Part shown: piece after piece, positions 51,974 to 64,000 of the stretch
How the letters are laid out: each line of letters begins with the position of its first letter
Numbering within the stretch: position 1 is the stretch's first letter
Assembly: GCA_021234155.1 (NCBI GenBank)
Contig: JAJEKV010000002.1
Location: forward strand, 39,665,841 to 39,729,840
DNA length: 64,000 bases
Direction of reading: 5' to 3'
From: Isoetes taiwanensis
Taxonomy: Eukaryota; Streptophyta; Lycopodiopsida; Isoetales; Isoetaceae
Program-made: the position numbers and the translations under genes
Notes under the pieces: model-generated
The model's database searches: none
What the model was told of the DNA's origin: nothing
Seen by the model: only the letters and a program-made list of their open reading frames with translations

Positions 51974-52238
51974 TAGTCCTGCATTGCATCAAACAAAAAT
52001 TTAAATACGGGGAGACACTTGTTAGGGAAATTGGGCGGGCGCCCAATTTACTAAGTGTGAAGCAAGGTGGAATGGTTCAACTGTCAAGTACATGACCTGC
52101 ACAGAGCTGCACTTAATAGAGAAATAGGGCGGGCGCTCGATTTGCCAAGTGTGAACTGCTGTAAAATGGTTCGGGACATCGGGTCAAAATGTGTGGGCTC
52201 CCAATTTTTCGAAGTTTCACTACGACAAGAGAAGGTAC

Positions 52239-52745
52239 TTGTGAGAGAGGTAGTTCAAGGAAAACAACGGGGATTCACTCATGTATAAGAGGGATATGCC
52301 ATCTGCGTGGATGGGGTGGCAAAAAACCCCCCTGTATACGGATCTTTAAAAGCAAATTTTGACCCCTTTCGAATAAAAATTACCTAGGATAGTGCAAAAA
52401 ATACCAGAAAAAGGACCCCCTGCCGACCGTATATGTACGAAAATGGGTCCAAAAAACCCCCTCCCCGTGCATGCAGATGGGTTATACGCCCAAAACTGTG
52501 AACCCCCCTTGAAGGAAAAGCAGTAGATTATTGCAGCAACTTCAGGACAAACTCAGAATCAGGAGGTGCAGGCTTCTTTTAAAGCAAATGGGAGAATAGT
52601 TATAGGATAGAGTAGATGCCATGTTGTGAGAGAGGTAGTTCAAGGAAAAGCAGTAGATTATTGCAGCAACTTCAGGACAGACTCAGAATCAGGAGGTGCA
52701 AGCTTCTTTTAAAACAAATGGAGGAATAGTTATAGGATGCGAATA
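52239..52745. repeat. Direct repeats of about 125 bp
   Basis: GAAAAGCAGTAGATTATTGC through GTTATAGGAT occurs at about 52516-52615 and again at 52646-52738. GAGAGAGGTAGTTCAAGGAAAA occurs at 52239 and 52627. The intervening 52264-52515 is noncoding with C-runs. Confidence 0.8.
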
Positions 52746-53051
52746 AGGTTCCCAGGGTGTTAGGGCCAGGAAAAGAGGTCTAGGGTTAGGGTTTATGTTA
52801 ATATAGGTTAGGGTCCACATGGGATGACACGTGGCTCCACATGGCTCCAATGGGGCATGGCCATGTGACGGTTGCCCAATAGGATAAGGCCATGTGGAAC
52901 ATGGGCCTTATCCTAAGGTTATCTAAGTTATATACTTAACTTAGATGTGCACCCATGCCACTTCCTAAGGTATACAAGGCTACGAAGTAGACTTGTATAG
53001 TGATGGACCCAAAAATATACGTATTTATAGCATATATTTCCCTGAAACGTC
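52745..53051 (-). repeat. Partial 3' LTR of a minus-strand chromovirus
   Basis: Read leftward it begins TGTGACGTTTC directly after a purine tract (plus strand 53052-53066, TTCTCCACCCCTTAG). It has the same opening as the first element's LTR but a diverged body. Only about 300 bp is recognisable; the left border is uncertain. Confidence 0.6.
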
Positions 53052-53066
53052 ACATTCTCCACCCCT

Positions 53067-53920
53067 TAGGATAATGCTGTCCTCAGCATTACGCTAAGGT
53101 GACGAACCTACACTATCTCTGCAAAACAACATAAGTATACAACTTCAATTTAACTGAAATAATCAACTTCCTACTAAACAGTTAACGTGTAATATAGACT
53201 ATATTTGTACTTATACAAAATTATATAGCCTTAACAAGGTTACTCCTTATAATGAGTCAAAACATTATCACAGAAGTTATTAGGGTTCATAATTTAAGTC
53301 TGAATCATGGCTCCCCATCTCCACGTAATGCGCTCCTCCTCGATGCTCCCCTATCACTAGCCTGCACGAGTAGCACATTACATTAGTTTAGTTAATAAGT
53401 TTGTGGTTTTAGAAGACCACCCCCCTAATTACCTCCTTGAGCCGAACTACTAGCTCAAGGTTACCCTACTACCTTGCACTCGATCATGGCCCCATAAGGA
53501 TTTGAGCTTAAGAACCATTTAAGATGATCCTATCATTGCCCATGATCAAGTGTTACTTTGTATACGATCCCCTAGATCGAGTACACCCCAGTGCCTCATG
53601 CCCCCGAGGGTTTTAAGCTAGGGAACGTCTCACGATCTCATCATCGCGCATGATCACTCAAACCTCACCATGATCTCCCTATGGTCAGGTGCGCGTGCCC
53701 CGCATCGTGGCAGAGAGATCATCATGTCCCATCATCGCCCACCATACCTAACTTCCTCTCTCACATGACCCTCCTGGTCATGCGCACCCTTGGTGCGTGT
53801 TGGCCTAGAGAATGCCTTTGGGGCGTATCCCATCATCGCCCACACATCCAAGATCCTGGCACATGCACCTTACTGGCTAGAATGCATGTGCCTTACTCAA
53901 GTTAACTAAGGCACACTAAG
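53067..53920 (-). other. 3' untranslated region of the truncated chromovirus
   Basis: Between chromodomain and polypurine tract. C-rich phrases with repeated GATCA and CATCATCGCCCA motifs (53610-53850), no gene. Confidence 0.5.
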
Positions 53921-54367
53921 CTAAGCACCTGGTAAGTCGGCGTCGACAAGCTCGTAGACGACTCGCCCATCAAACTCCCTCATGAAGTCCGGGTATTGCT
54001 TCTCTAAATCCTGCTTCAATACCCACGTTGCATCTTCCACGGGCAAGTGCTTCCACTTGACCAAATATTGGAGGAACTGAGACCTCCTAGTCTTCTTGAA
54101 TGCCTTATCAAGAAGCGATTCAGGTACAATTTCAACTTGTTCCTCCATCATTTCCAACAGGGTTGGAGTTTCCAAAACCTCATCAGGATTTGGGTTGTGC
54201 GTTTTTAAGAGGCGCACATGGAAGACCTTATGGACTTTGAGGTGCGCCGGGAGATCTAGCTTGTAGGCCTGCTCCAAGATCTTAAAGGGTCCTGCCCACC
54301 TAGGAGCAAGCTTCTTGCAGTTCCCTATACGAAGCTTGGCTTGCTTCACCTTAATATTTAGCCACAC
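53921..54367 (-). pseudogene. Chromovirus integrase C-terminus with chromodomain
   Basis: One frame carries the integrase C-terminal domain (LAPRWAGPFKILEQAYK, VFHVRLLKTH) and an intact chromodomain core (LQYLVKWKHLPVEDATWV, YPDFMREFDG). Highly similar to 7014-7554 of the first element. Integrase upstream is in other frames. Confidence 0.85.
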
Positions 54368-55700
54368 ATTGTCGCCTACCTTAAATTCCTTTACGGTCCT
54401 GTGCCTGTCGGCTACACTCTTTTGCCGACTTCTTGCTGCTAATAGATATCCCCTTACCTCTTCAACCAGCTGCTACATATCTGATAGCATTTGTTGAGAG
54501 ACTTCTACCTTTGACACTGGGTTGTGCCATGTATCAGGGGTCAGGCACTGGTACCCATCATGAAAGGAGACATCTGCGATGATTTCTGCTTCGTGCTGTT
54601 GTAGGCGAACTCCACTAAGTGGATGAAATCATCCCACTTAGACTGCTTATTCCAAACATAATTCCTTAGCATGTCTTCAATGATTCAGTTGGTGCGTTCT
54701 GTCTGACCATCCGTCTGAGGATGATAGGACGTGCTCATGGAGAGCTTGGTCTGGATGGTGCTAAATAAATCCTGCCAGAATGCAAGCATAAATTTTGAGT
54801 CTCTATCCGAGGTTATCTCACGAGGCATGCCATGGAGTCTAAAAATCTCCCTTGTGAATAAGACGGCGGTGTCTAGCACCGTATCTGTGGTTCTAACTTA
54901 TCCACAACCACCATTAATGCATCCTTGCCTCTTACAGTTCTTGGGAGTCCCGTAATGAAATCCATACTTATGACTTCCCATTTTGCATTTGGCGGGCAAT
55001 GGCTCTAAGGCTCCTGGAATTCGGAGTTGCTCTGCTTTGGTCTCCTGGCATAACTGACACTCCCGAATATATTTGGCTATCTGTTTCTTCATGCCTGGCC
55101 AGAAATAACTACTTCTTATCTTGAAATATATCTTCATGAACCCTGCATGCCGGCTATGGGACTGTTGTGTGTATCGTGGAGTATCAGCTTCCTTACTCCC
55201 GAAGATGCTGATACACACAACTTGTTCTTATGATATAGCAGGCTGGCTACCTTCCTTCTTATAATGCTTGAAGGTCTCCCTTTCCTTATCTGGTCTTGCC
55301 TCTTTGGAGAGGCTTGCCCATACTTCCTTCAAGTCGTCGTCTGATAGCAACGTTTCTTCAATCCTCTTGCCATACTCATTTGAGAGAGTATGGCCTCCTC
55401 GAGAGGACGTCTGCGACTACATTCAACTTGCCAGGCTTGTGGACTATTTTGAAGTCGTAATCTTCGAGAAACTCCATCCACCTCCTTTGCCTTAGATTTA
55501 GGAGTGGTTGCGTGAAGATCTACTGAAGACTTTGGTGATCTGTATCTAATTGAAACTTTCTTCCCAACAAATAGTGTCTCCAGATTCTCAAGGCCCTCAC
55601 AATGGTCAAAAGCTCTTGGTCATGAGTCGGGTAGCATTGCTCTGCATCATTCATCTTCTTGGAGTCGTATGCGACTACCCTTCCCTCCGTGCCTTAATAT
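54368..55700 (-). pseudogene. Truncated chromovirus RNase H/integrase
   Basis: Leftward order: RNase H (AYDSKKMNDAEQ at about 55600-55690), the zinc-binding integrase N-terminus (CQLCQETKAEQL, 54898-55218), then SDRDSKF and MSTSYHPQTDGQTERTN (54685-54879). Several stops and shifts. The element is cut at about 55700 before RT and has no 5' LTR here. Confidence 0.85.
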
Positions 55701-57100
55701 GTCATGTGACTCCGGGCATCGAGAGCTGTCGGATTGGCATATTCGCCCCTTATTCCTTAATCTACACCATACGTAAAGTTCCTCATTTGTGGGGTATAAA
55801 AGTACAAGATTTGCTATACTGTATAACAAGATTTGCAAAATACTATAAGATTTCAACCGGAATACTATATGGTGTTGATTTCGTACGTGCAAAATACAAT
55901 TATGAGGGCTCTCGCTGCCCTACGTCACCCCCCGTGTGAATATGCACCCAAACCAAAGGGGGTTTAAGGGGGATTTTAATTTAATTGTGTTGGATTCAAT
56001 GGTTATATTAATTAATGTCAATGGTAGTTATGTGTTGGTTATTATACTAAAAAAATTTTTTGGCCCTTCGGGCCATAAAAAAAAAAACGGACGTGAGAAT
56101 ATAAAAGACATCTAAAACATGTAGCAATATGTGTTATGTAATATGCAGCATTAAGAAAAAAAAGGGAATATAGTAAAATGAAACATGACTAACTATAATA
56201 TCAAAGCATAATGTAATATAATTATATATGCTATAAAAGCATTTTATTTAGAAATTTATTGAGTTATTGAAAATAGCCAAGGTACCGTGACCTTACATGT
56301 GATGCTATGCTTTGGTCTTCATTTAGCTAAATTGAATAATAGAATCCTTGATGGAAACCATCACATAAACTTGCAGAAGTTGCATAGTATGCATTGCTCC
56401 AATAATACCAATCACTTATCACTTATGTAGAAATAAATGGCAGTGTTCTTACAAGCACTACAACCAAGAATTTCATCTGTACGAGAATAAGAATTCTTAT
56501 TGATATTAGAATGCATTTTCAGCAAGAATTCAAAATCAGCAACTTTTGCTTACCATTTATGAAAACTCCATCTATAGAAACTGGATACCAATCTAGGTTT
56601 TTGGATATGACAACTCTAGATTCTTCATGTCCTTAGAGATTCAACTCTCTGTACAATTAAGTCCCTCATAGTCCCGATATCATCGTACAATTGTCTCTCC
56701 ATTGTATACTCCAAAATCTGAGGCCTAACTACCTGTGTCTCCTATTTTGACCTCAATCAAAGGACGTCGGCACTGTTCTGGTATTCTTATGCTATCTCGG
56801 CAAACCACAGTCACATAAAAATTTCGACACAATTCTTCCAAGTTGGTGCGATTCCTAAAGCTAGATGGACTTACAAGGCTACCTAACGTCATCATGATAC
56901 ACGCTTGGCTGTGAGGTCATATTGGCATCAACAGAGGTTTAACCGAGGTAAGACAAGTAAAATTAACAGGAATTTCTTTGAAAGCAAAATAAGAAGAAAA
57001 GCGAGAAGTTTAGTGCGGCAAACATCGCATTAAGCGAGAAAAAATGATTGTTCAAAACCATGAATGGGACTAGTATTCAAAAGGAGGAGAATCTAAACGA
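55701..57100. other. Intergenic, nothing recognised
   Basis: AT-rich. One perfect small hairpin GGCCCTTCGGGCC lies at about 56061. No gene or RNA signature was seen. Confidence 0.6.
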
Positions 57101-57413
57101 GCTAGCCATTTGAGGCTTGTAGCGTATAAGAAAAACCAAGGCTTTCAACCCAAAACTCATCATCAATCTTCTTACAAATTGCTGCGAAAGCTATGGACCG
57201 ACATCAATAGAGCCCGAGTAAGTGTATCTAACAAAGGGCTTCGCCATCGCCTTATTAGCAAAAAGCGGTTCAATCGAAAAAATTTGAGCTTAAGCCATTA
57301 GAAGAGTTCTCTGTTGTAGAGCTCTTTTGGCAGCCCCTGACGAAAAGAAAAGCCCCAAGAGCAAGAGCTTAAGTCACATCTGAAGCACAGATATGGCAGC
57401 CAAAGTTCAATCT

Positions 57414-57929
57414 TCAGCCCCATTTCAAATGAAGAAAATCAAGAATCGATGTTTCAAGACCGGAAAAGATCTGCATGGCCAATCTGTAATCTGCACCATT
57501 ATTCTCTGTTAAAAACGCCACAAATCCATGGCTGGTTTCTTCCGATCTGAACTCATTAACCTTTTCTGCCCCTGCTTCTTCGTCCTTCAACCCCAAATTC
57601 ATGTCGGAAGAGGAAACTTCGCCTTCACCGCAAAAATTTCCTTAAAAATCCGACTGGCAGCTGCGAACACGTACTTCTTCTCCTCCCGGATCTACCGGAT
57701 GGGTAGAGGTTTTGTCACTCATTTTGGACTCAGTATATCCGTTTCCTTCAAAATGAGCCAGGTTTTGCATGTTTTCAACAGCTGCGAAGCCTTTAAAATC
57801 AATAAAACGTTGACGAATCTGACCTCCTCCACGTAGCTGCAGATTTAGCTTAGCCATGGTTTCATTCTTCATTCTGGTAGAGTAAATATCTACCCAAACC
57901 AAGACCTGGATTATGGCCCTAATCCACAC
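57414..57929 (-). other. Two unassigned minus-strand ORFs
   Basis: Frames 57642-57929 (MAKLNLQLRGGGQIRQRF) and 57414-57602 (MNLGLKDEEAGAEKVNEF) are less AT-rich than the surroundings and look mildly coding, possibly one first exon split by a stop. No family recognised. Confidence 0.25.
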
Positions 57930-58235
57930 AACCCTAAAAAAAACCCTAAAAATAATGGGAGGATATTGACACCCACCACAAAAAAGCCTCCACCACAGGA
58001 TTTGCCCCCTTTTCTAAAATCAACGGCTAACAAAAGGGTGCACTCTAGAAATACTATTTAGTACACCTAGATGAATACGGCCACCAAATCATATGAAAAC
58101 CTTAGAGAAAACAGTACAAAAACAGGAAAAAAAACCCCTGTTATAATGCTACATATTAATATGAGGTTTGTTCATAATCGACCCGAATCTAAGTACAACA
58201 TAAGCACATCACATGTGCTATGCTTCATAAACTGT

Positions 58236-58605
58236 GTATATACAAATGTTCAAACAACACTACCATGACTCAGGGCGCTCCATTCCCATCTCACATCAAC
58301 AACTAAACACAATTGTGCTACATTACAATAGCTGCATATTATATGTGATGTGCTGCCCACAAACAGTAGACCAAGAAAAACCTTTGTACATCAACAAATG
58401 CTCAAACAGCCCTGCCATAACTCAAGGCACACATCACATGATGTGCTGCCTACAAACGTCTACATATCAACAACTACAAAACAACTGTGGCGCATTACAA
58501 CAGCAGTATATTATATGTGATGTGCTGCCCACAAACAGTAGACCAACAAGAACCTCTGTACATCAACAAATGCTCAAACAACCCTGCTATAACTCAGGGC
58601 GCTCC
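58236..58605. repeat. Two tandem copies of a ~180-bp repeat
   Basis: The block with TATATGTGATGTGCTGCCCA, CAAACAGTAGACCAA.AA, ACATCAACAAATGCTCAAAC and AACTCA.GGCGCTCC occurs twice in a row. The surroundings to 60470 hold no gene I can support. Confidence 0.8.
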
Positions 58606-60470
58606 ATTACCAGGTCACCCACATTCTCAACATAGCTTCCGGCATATGAAAACATAGGTAAATCTGGGCGCTCCGTATTCGACTTGTATGCCTAAAATCG
58701 GGATAAGGCCACCTCTGCCACAGTAAGAATAAGAATAAGAAGAACGTGTTGTCACAATAAGAAAAAAGCTCAGCACAAGATCATGCCAGCTCTGGCACAG
58801 TAAGAGAAGCCACAGTAAGAAAAAGGGATGGTACATAGAAAAGGACTGTCGGAACAACTCCGCCATGGCCAGGCAGTCAGCCATGAACTATCGGAAAAAT
58901 GCCGCCATGGCCACGCCGCCCTGCCCTGCCGCACAAAATTGCCGCGAATCCTACCTTCCAAAGAAAGAAACTCGGATCGTGCTCCACAATAAGAAACCCT
59001 GCCCATAAAAAAAACCAAGACCATGTAATTCCCAAACCCCATATGCTGACATCAGCATTCTACGGATTTCACATACCAATATGCCCTCCAACCTTACTAA
59101 ATATTCTTATGTAATAAACTACCCCTGCAACATTTTTGGAACTTACTAGCTTTGTCTCTCTTTTTTCCTTGATCATGTCCCCATTATAACGTAACAATGG
59201 TAGTATTGTAATATTAATATTCCTGGCCCTTATATCATTGGGCTACCTTGGAATATCTGCATAGCCTTGCCAATTCTGTATCACTCCCCCGTGCTTGTAC
59301 TATAACAGCACACTAGTAGCAAATCAATCATATACTCACGTGAGGACCACAATGCTACCTCCGTACATATTTGCCCATGAAGAAGTGCAGAGTGATAGCT
59401 TCCATTTGCATCGGTGTGCATCGCCTCCGCATCGAGACAGGCAGATGGACTCAAGAAGCACACGGGGACAAGATCTGTCAGTGTTGCCAACATGGAGTCA
59501 TTGAGAATGAATGTCATGCACTTTAGCCTTATTCAGGATTCGATCATATGAGGGCATGGTATGTTCAGTTAGTGCCGCCTAACTAGTCGATGCGTATGCT
59601 ATTAGACATACCCTTGGTGAGCTTACTAGGATCAAATCTTCAAGAGGTCTGCATACACACACTTAGATATATCCTCCAGGACACTAATTTCTCATTGTAC
59701 AGTTTGTCAGTATACTTATTACTGCTAAAGCTTTTCCCTTGAAAAACCTTCAGCGCGAGGTTTTTTTAATTCTGACAGTAATACGCTTGTTGTTCTCTTT
59801 GTTTGGGTCCCATAGACCAATTGATCTGAGTGAACGATAAAAATATATTCTGTTCTATTCTCTAATTCACAATGCTCTCATGGACGATAAAGCAACGATA
59901 AAACCCTATTTAATTCAATTCAATTCAAACCTACATGTAATGTTGTTCCTTGCTAAGCCTTGAGTCACTTTGCACCTTTTGAAAGCAACAAAGGAAAAAA
60001 AAAAGATTGAGACGAAATCAACACTCACTTCTTGAAGAAGAATCAATGGAACTTGCATTGCCCATGAACATGGACGAATAGGAACGTTTTGGCATATTCC
60101 TAAACCAATCATCACTATTAAAACAGCCCAGTTCTCCCCAAAATACATGGTCTAAGCCCAAGGAACTTGGCATACGAGATTGACCATTCTAAATTACAAG
60201 ATATCTTAGGAATCCAAAAAATGTTGATTGATTCATAGACTAAGGAAGGTTGCTTCATAGACTATATAAAGTTGCACAATGCTATGTACTAGGGAGCTAG
60301 CACCAGAAATTTGAAATCTTATATGCTTTCTGAAGTTTACAAATAATGGACTTTGTCAACTTGGCTGCCTCCTCCTCAAATTTACCATATCAGGCAACCA
60401 AAGCTAGTGTACATCTTACATGAAAGAAATAGGGAAAGCAAAAATGATTTACAAGCCTTCCCTGCCAATT
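58606..60470. other. Intergenic downstream of the GINT1-like gene
   Basis: AT-rich, short spurious frames only. The last few hundred bases before 60470 are likely the 3' UTR of the minus-strand gene. Confidence 0.5.
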
Positions 60471-63358
60471 TCAATAATCCCATCCATCTTTGCGACTGTT
60501 AAACTCCCATGTCTTCAAAGGAAGCCCACCATAAAGCTGTGTGAATCTCATGAGACAGTTTGTTCTTTTCTCATAATGAGATTTTGTATTTCTGCTTATT
60601 GCGGCACTTGAAAATCTGGATGTATCAATCGCCCACATTGGATGGACATACTCGACTTTCCTCATCGAGGTCCCATTAGCCATAATAAAATTCAACAAGA
60701 TATCTTCACAGTTAAAAAGCTCATTCACAAGATTTCGTCCTTTCTCAGCATCTTTGTTCCAATATGACTGGAATGCCAGATCCCTATCAACAAATGCTGC
60801 ACCAGTCAAAATCATGTTATATCCTTTCTTGCTTCGTGCATATCTCTCATTCCGGTACTCAAGTGGAACCCCATCAACTAAACGAGGATAGAAACCAACA
60901 ATTCTGTCAGGATTTTCCCTCCATGCTCTAAATCCCCTTTCTAGATCATCACAAGTCATCATGATGTCATCATCCAATTCAAGAACAGCACGAGTTTTTA
61001 TAAGGTCATCTGGCTTGAAGCGATTGTTCAAGGAATTTTCTGCTTCTACACGGATACGAACCGGAACAACAGTGTCAAACTCTGTATCTGGATTAGGTGG
61101 TTTGCCTTTATTCCAAACAACTACAATTTCTCGCACTGAAGCACAGCGAGAATAATGCTTTATATACATTTTCAAATTCCAAATCCTGGCATCATATGTC
61201 ATTGTAAGTAATGTGAACTGCGAGAAAACCCCATGCATAGGATATGGTTCTTCTGCTCCATTTCCTCCAAATAAACATTTGACAGCAATACAGACAGAGA
61301 TTGATCCCAGGATAAAGCATATAAAGAGGAAAGAAAACCCTATACAAGACTTGTGCCGAACTCTAGCACCTTCCCTGTTAATCCTCAATGCTGTCCTGTA
61401 GAGCTTTGATGTCCACTGAGAATGTGCCCAGGGCAAAGTTGTATCCATTTTCTTTCCTAACTTCAGGTACCTGCTCGATTGAAAGATGCATCTGAAGAAT
61501 CCATACAACCACCCGATGAAAATATTGAGCAGAACCAAAAAGAAAATAGCTCCAATGCCAAAGAAGAAGCTCATTGAGACATCTCCAGAAGGGACTCTAT
61601 CACCATCCATGAGGGCAATCCAGTCACCAGATGGCAACTTCTGTACATCCAGATGGTGCGAACGTACACCATTCCATATGTTTCGTCCCTTCTGTACTAC
61701 TTCAATTCCCAACGGAACTTCAACTTCTTGGAACTTGGTTTTTGTTAAGACATCAATACGAAATACACGTACTTTGTGCCCATACGTCTCTCCACAATCT
61801 TGCCCTGGACGATAAAGTTGTCCTTCATACATAAAAGGTCTTCCTGCACTCCTAGCGCCAAGACTCCTGTTCCCATTATGTACAGGGTTTCCCTTGTGCT
61901 GCCTCCAGTGACCAAAAGGAGTTTGTGCATACCAAATCTCAAGCTCACCATTCTTTCTTGAACCAAAACGTTGGTGGTCTGAGGCAAATATCCAAAATAT
62001 GCCATCACGTTCCAGCATAGTGGCATCAACTAGAGGTCTTTTTATAATCACTTTTTCAAAGGTCCATTGCAATGGAAAATTAACCGCTCGATATAGACGA
62101 AGATCTCCATTCTTACTACCCTCCGGCATCATGTATATCTGAAAAGATGCATAAATGAGGAAAATTTAGAATATGTATAAGTTATGAAAAAAAAATATCC
62201 CTTTTTCCTCCTCTCTTCCTAAACCAGGTCAGTAGGATATCTTGGGCTTGGATCTCAATTTGAGATGGCATGGAAGGTAAAGTGATCAGATAGGATATGT
62301 GAACCATATCAGTATGGCCTCCAGTAATTAAAATATCGCATTCATTCACCTCATTTGCATATAAATTTTTAAGTCACAAAGGTCTCACAAACCTGCCCGT
62401 TGTGATCAAAGACAAATGGATATGATAAATGCCATTCTTCATCCAATGCAATTCCCAGATTCTTCCATGTGGCACCACCATCAGCACTCTCTGCAACCCC
62501 AATATCACCTTGCATTGTTAAGGTATTTTTTGTCTCAAAAAACGCATATAGCTTTTCTCCCTGCGTAGAAATTTAACACCAGCAGGAACATGTCAAAAAG
62601 TTATGAACAGGAAATTTTCAGCAAAGAAAATTCTGAAAAAGTCTTCAAATAGAGGATCAATTGAACCCATAGTGGTTGGGCCTACCATTATCCTACTAAT
62701 TACCTTAATATATAAAAATGGATCTGCAACAAAGTTGCTAGCGTGGCTACCACCAGATACAGAGGCACAGCTTAACACAGGGTTTGCAACAGGCCAGGCG
62801 GATGCACCATCATTCTGCATATTTGCCTGTAATAGAAAAAGAAATTAACAGTATGCAAGTGAATTAAGAACCACGTGATTTCTCACTCAAGTAATCTTAT
62901 AAGCTTCCCAATTCTAGAATGGGATTCTATCCAATGCATAACACCTACTTCAATAAACTTAACTAGTGAGAAAAAGTTATTACCTTCTCAATCGCCTGCA
63001 AAGAGAATGGCGTTTTGCCTCGAAAAAGGCCAATTGACCAGGAACCCTCATCATCGGGCCGGCAGCCAGCCCCAGCCAGTGATCCCCAGTTCTGAAACTG
63101 ATAAGGCGAAACGGTAAGCCATGCGAAGAGCATAGCAACACTGGCACAGAGTGCAAAAGAGCACAGAAAGAACATAAATGCAGAAGACAGAATGCAGGTT
63201 CCCGGTCTGAGCTTCTCATGGCACCTAGAACATAATCCCGATGATTCCCACTTCCATCTACATCTACACCTGATGCTATTTATTTCTTTAGATGCATCTG
63301 GTAAAGTCGATCCAGCCCCAGTGTTTTTGAAGCCCATGTCCTTTACAAAAACACGCAT
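60471..63358 (-). CDS. GINT1: Glucosamine inositolphosphorylceramide transferase 1-like (GT64)
   Basis: Four exons with GT/AG borders and phase-0 introns: 62984-63358, 62704-62826, 62393-62560, 60471-62138; 777 residues (Arabidopsis GINT1 is about 765). The N-terminus has CRCRWKWE and a membrane segment (residues 55-81). A luminal/beta-propeller-like middle follows (WPVANPVLSCASVSG, FVADPFLY, HLSYPFVFDHNGQ, IYMMPEGS). Two membrane segments lie at about 410-437 and 483-508. The C-terminal GT64 domain has FTLLTMTYDARIWNL, a DxD-type ELDDDIM near 610 and NCEDILLNFIMAN. The enzyme adds N-acetylglucosamine to inositolphosphorylceramide in the Golgi. A second ATG at 63337 (MGFKNTG) may be the true start. 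It looks intact. Confidence 0.92.
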
Positions 63359-64000
63359 ATAAAAATCATCCGGCGGACCCTCTTCTTCTGTTCAAGACCT
63401 AGGACGATCGCAAGGGAAAAGCCTCCCACACATTCTGGAACCGGAAAAGGAGGATAAAAAGGAAAAAGGCCAATGGTGAATGATCGAGTGGTACTGGAAC
63501 TGATGATGTGTATAAAAAGCAAAGGGTAAGAATTAAAAGGAGGGATAAAAGGATCGGCGGCAGAAGGAACGAGGATGAAGGTTCGTTCGCCATAGCCAGA
63601 GCGGCCTACAGGCAAGCATTTACGTTGGAGGGGTTGAAGCGTGGCAAGAAGGGCAGCGATGGGGCCACGGAGGCGGGACGGTGTGGTTCGTGGATGACAC
63701 GTGCGGGTGACACGGGGTGACGCGGAGTGCTTAAATGGGGACCAGCTATGGTCGAATAAGGTTGCAAAGAAAGGAATAATGCTGAAAAAAAAAGAATACA
63801 AGGGCCCCCTTGTTGAAAAAAAAAGAATATTAGACCCCCCATGTATGACCATTTTGTTGGGGCCTTCTTGGATGCACTACAATTTCATCATGTCATCTAT
63901 GCCCTTATCAATTTCGTGCCTAGGTCCCATCTTACCGTCTTAGGATTGAGATAAAACCCCAAAATGTGGAGATTAGGTGCCGGTGTCATCCTCACACTAG
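63359..64000 (-). other. 5' UTR/promoter region of the GINT1-like gene
   Basis: Purine-rich leader in the first 300 bp; an upstream out-of-frame ATG lies a few bases before the main start (GGATGATTTTTATATGCG). A-runs occur at 63785-63832. No TATA box stands out. Confidence 0.4.

Larger units (their letters stand above)
51047..52210. mobile_element. Putative small element with palindromic AAATTGGGCG/CGCCCAATTT repeats
   Basis: Palindromic motifs of the AAATTGGGC(G)GGCGCCCAATTT type lie at about 51048, 51118 and 51188 on one side and 52024 and 52122 on the other, around a minus-strand ORF. Subterminal repeats on both sides of a gene suggest a DNA element, but no target duplication or exact ends were found. 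Confidence 0.35.

Noticed and set aside
56055-56075. GGCCCTTCGGGCC hairpin as a terminator
   Set aside because: A bacterial-type terminator has no role in this plant nuclear context; it is an isolated small palindrome.
58627-59042. Minus-strand frames with repeated Ser-Tyr and Trp-rich segments
   Set aside because: Derived from short internal repeats (CACAGTAAGA-like); no homology.
61486-61961. Plus-strand frames across the GINT1-like exon 4
   Set aside because: Antisense shadows of a clearly conserved minus-strand coding exon.

Overview
This is plant nuclear DNA. It holds spliced nuclear genes (one encoding a GINT1-type GT64 sphingolipid glycosyltransferase), Ty3/gypsy chromoviruses, L1-type LINEs, and hAT, Mutator and PIF/Harbinger elements. 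The AT-rich, deeply nested repeats suggest a vascular plant with a large genome, perhaps a gymnosperm, but the species cannot be read from the sequence.

Layout. 1-10640: Ty3/gypsy chromovirus with long LTRs (the 5' LTR is cut by the window edge). Its coding region is decayed, and ahead of the protease ORF it carries an ORF ending in a histone H3 core domain. Its 3' LTR holds an 878-bp hAT-type MITE. The chromovirus sits in a GC-rich LINE remnant (10641 to about 12400). 12481-20185: PIF/Harbinger-type MITE split by an apparently intact, recently inserted 6.8-kb LINE (12752-19551). 20186-38783: repeated Cys-rich, PLATZ-like gene fragments with ATAAATG arrays, and a 2.5-kb tandem duplication. 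One duplicate carries a 10.3-kb hAT element (23482-33754) and the other an 860-bp MITE (37805-38664). The hAT has a decayed transposase, subterminal palindromes, two non-transposase cargo genes (kinase-like and coiled-coil/RING) and a run of foldbacks.

38982-40790: two-exon host gene joining an IRG-like GTPase domain to a pseudokinase. A 6.5-kb Mutator-like element (41051-47538) with an Ulp1/C48-type protease gene lies just beyond its putative TATA box. 47548-52740: unassigned ORFs, minisatellites, and an ORF that begins with exactly the first nine residues of histone H3. 52745 to about 55700: truncated chromovirus on the minus strand. 60471-63358: the four-exon GINT1-like gene.

Several insertions can be ordered by nesting or by paired empty sites inside the window. 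Most TE genes are broken by stops or single-base shifts. The LINE ORFs, the IRG-pseudokinase and the GINT1-like gene are open. All family calls are from reading motifs; no database search was run. Some plausible reading frames open at TTG or GTG, so start positions are discussed where they matter.
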